A stretch of DNA of 64,000 bases from Prochlorococcus sp. AG-347-I06. GTDB lineage: Bacteria; Cyanobacteriota; Cyanobacteriia; PCC-6307; Cyanobiaceae. Below the pieces are notes generated by a model. It saw nothing but the letters and a program-made list of their open reading frames with translations, was not told where the DNA came from and did not search any database. Positions 62,557 through 64,000 of the stretch are shown piece after piece; positions within the stretch are counted from its first letter, which is position 1, and every line of letters begins with the position of its first letter. The stretch lies in contig QCBM01000002.1 in assembly GCA_003281605.1 (NCBI GenBank), positions 290,097 to 354,096 of the forward strand. The letters are read 5' to 3'. The position numbers and the translations under genes were made by a program.

Positions 62557-63291
62557 TTGGTTGAATCTAATCAAAATCAAGATTCGAATTTAGGATCCAG
62601 GCTTCAACAAGATCTCAAAAATGATCTTATTGCAGGATTGTTAGTTGTAATTCCCTTGGCAACAACAATCTGGCTGTCATCATTAGTTAGTAAATTTGTT
62701 TTAACTTTAGTTACTTCTGTCCCAAAGCAACTAAATCCTTTTATTACTTTAAATCCTTTATTACAAGATTTAATTAATCTCACTTTAGGTTTAACTGTTC
62801 CTTTATTAGCTATTTTGCTTATAGGCTTGATGGCGAGAAATTTTGTAGGAAGATGGTTATTAGAATTTGGAGAAGGTACTTTATCAAAAATCCCAGTAGC
62901 TGGGGCGGTTTATAAAACTCTTAAACAATTGCTAGAAACTTTCTTAAGTAATAAATCTAATAGATTTAGACGAGTTGTCTTAGTTGAATATCCTCGTGAG
63001 GGACTATACAGTGTCGGCTTTGTAACTGGAGACGTAGGACCTTCTCTTCAGCCAGAATTGAAAGAAAAGTTACTTAGTGTTTTCATTCCTACAGCACCAA
63101 ACCCAACTACTGGCTGGTACACACTTGTTCCTGAGTCTTCTGTTAAGGATTTGGATATTTCTGTAGAAGATGCGTTTAGAACAATAATTTCTGCTGGGAT
63201 AGTTAATCCAGATGAGAAAAATAACACTACAAATCCAACATTTTCAAAATTGTTTTCTCAATTACGAGCTTCTACTAATACTTCTTCTTAA
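62557..63291 (+). CDS. DUF502 family membrane protein; TTG start
   Basis: DLIAGLLVVIPLATTIWL, PVAGAVYKTLKQLLETF, FIPTAPNPTTGWYTLVPES. Confidence 0.88.
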   Translation: MVESNQNQDSNLGSRLQQDLKNDLIAGLLVVIPLATTIWLSSLVSKFVLTLVTSVPKQLNPFITLNPLLQDLINLTLGLTVPLLAILLIGLMARNFVGRWLLEFGEGTLSKIPVAGAVYKTLKQLLETFLSNKSNRFRRVVLVEYPREGLYSVGFVTGDVGPSLQPELKEKLLSVFIPTAPNPTTGWYTLVPESSVKDLDISVEDAFRTIISAGIVNPDEKNNTTNPTFSKLFSQLRASTNTSS

Positions 63292-63294
63292 TTG

Positions 63295-63912
63295 ATGCAT
63301 AATAGATCCCTTGCAAGAGAATTATCTTTAATTTCTCTTGGCCTTATAAGAGATAAAGGTGATTTTAAATTAAATAAATTTCAGATAGAAGAAATTATTG
63401 AATCTGCTTTGGATTCTCTAATAAACCATTGCAGAGAGGAATTAGATAATTGCGAGTCAGAGTTAGAAAATGCTTCTCAAAAAATATTAGATAGTGAATT
63501 GCAAGAAGGTGTTGATTCCGCTTATTCAAATGTTCGAGATGAGTTAAAAAAATCTTTGACAAAAATTGAAACCGTAATGAATACACTTTCTGTCACTCTA
63601 GACTTTCCAAAATTAATTGTTTCTAGCGGTCAAATAGATATTAGAGAGGATGTAAATCAAAGGATTTGTAATATAATTAATAATCTTAAAAGTATTGATT
63701 CAGATATCGATCAAGTAATGGAAGGTTGGAGGTTAAAACGATTACCGAGAATTGATAGGGATATTTTGCGTCTAGCTTACGTTGATATCAATTTCTTAAA
63801 AACACCCGTCGCTGTTGCTTGTGATGAGGCGGTTAATTTAGCTAATAAATATAGTGATTTGCAAGGGAGAAAATTTATTAATGGAGTTTTAAGGAGATTA
63901 CAAACAATTTAA
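63295..63912 (+). CDS. nusB: Transcription antitermination protein NusB
   Basis: C-terminal RDILRLAYVDINFLKTPVAVACDEAVNLANKYSDLQGRKFINGVLRRL; ATG at 63295. Confidence 0.9.
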   Translation: MHNRSLARELSLISLGLIRDKGDFKLNKFQIEEIIESALDSLINHCREELDNCESELENASQKILDSELQEGVDSAYSNVRDELKKSLTKIETVMNTLSVTLDFPKLIVSSGQIDIREDVNQRICNIINNLKSIDSDIDQVMEGWRLKRLPRIDRDILRLAYVDINFLKTPVAVACDEAVNLANKYSDLQGRKFINGVLRRLQTI

Positions 63913-63979
63913 TTGTCATAATTATTTGATATAAATAAATAGTATTTAGAAAAATTTTAATCACGAACTATAAACAATA

Positions 63980-64000
63980 ATGACTAATACTGATTCTGAT
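63980..64000 (+). CDS. First 7 codons (MTNTDSD) of a gene cut by the window edge, probably ftsY
   Basis: ATG ACT AAT ACT GAT TCT GAT runs off the window; ftsY follows nusB in the Prochlorococcus order I recall. Confidence 0.45.

Overview
The window is AT-rich, densely packed cyanobacterial chromosome, most like a high-light Prochlorococcus. Gene content, order and protein character match what I recall of that group; no search was run. About 57 protein-coding genes are supported: rplI (5' truncated), dnaB, mnmG, a DUF98/chorismate-lyase-like gene, a SprT-like gene, an ATP-dependent DNA ligase, valS, mazG, speE, speB, gcvT, aspS, pyrG, queE, queC, pabB, pabC, cobA, ppk, a group-2 sigma factor, a DAHP synthase, acnB, a ClC channel, purU, dnaK, aroE, rpsF, argG, mraY, an SPS-type glycosyltransferase, uvrA, recN, a UbiB-family gene, thrC, dnaN, purL, purF, a gyrA/parC-type gene, a TPR protein, queG, DUF502, nusB, and the first codons of a gene that is probably ftsY. 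One tRNA-Val(TAC) lies on the minus strand. I saw no CRISPR array, prophage, IS element or integron. The most notable region is the thrC-dnaN intergenic (about 52027-52360), a probable replication origin. It contains DnaA-box-like 9-mers, a perfect (CTA)x4 tract next to a box-like 9-mer and followed by an A/T-only stretch (the arrangement described as a DnaA-trio unwinding element), and a separate iterated ATTTGTTGAA motif. Second is a T4/T7-phage-like ATP-dependent DNA ligase in the bacterial chromosome, followed by an unlisted 50-aa ORF. Other observations are a possible non-AUG N-terminal extension, a short SPS lacking a phosphatase domain with a 67-bp antisense overlap, a GyrA/ParC paralog without a recognisable GyrA box, and a perfect 9-bp inverted repeat in a divergent promoter region.
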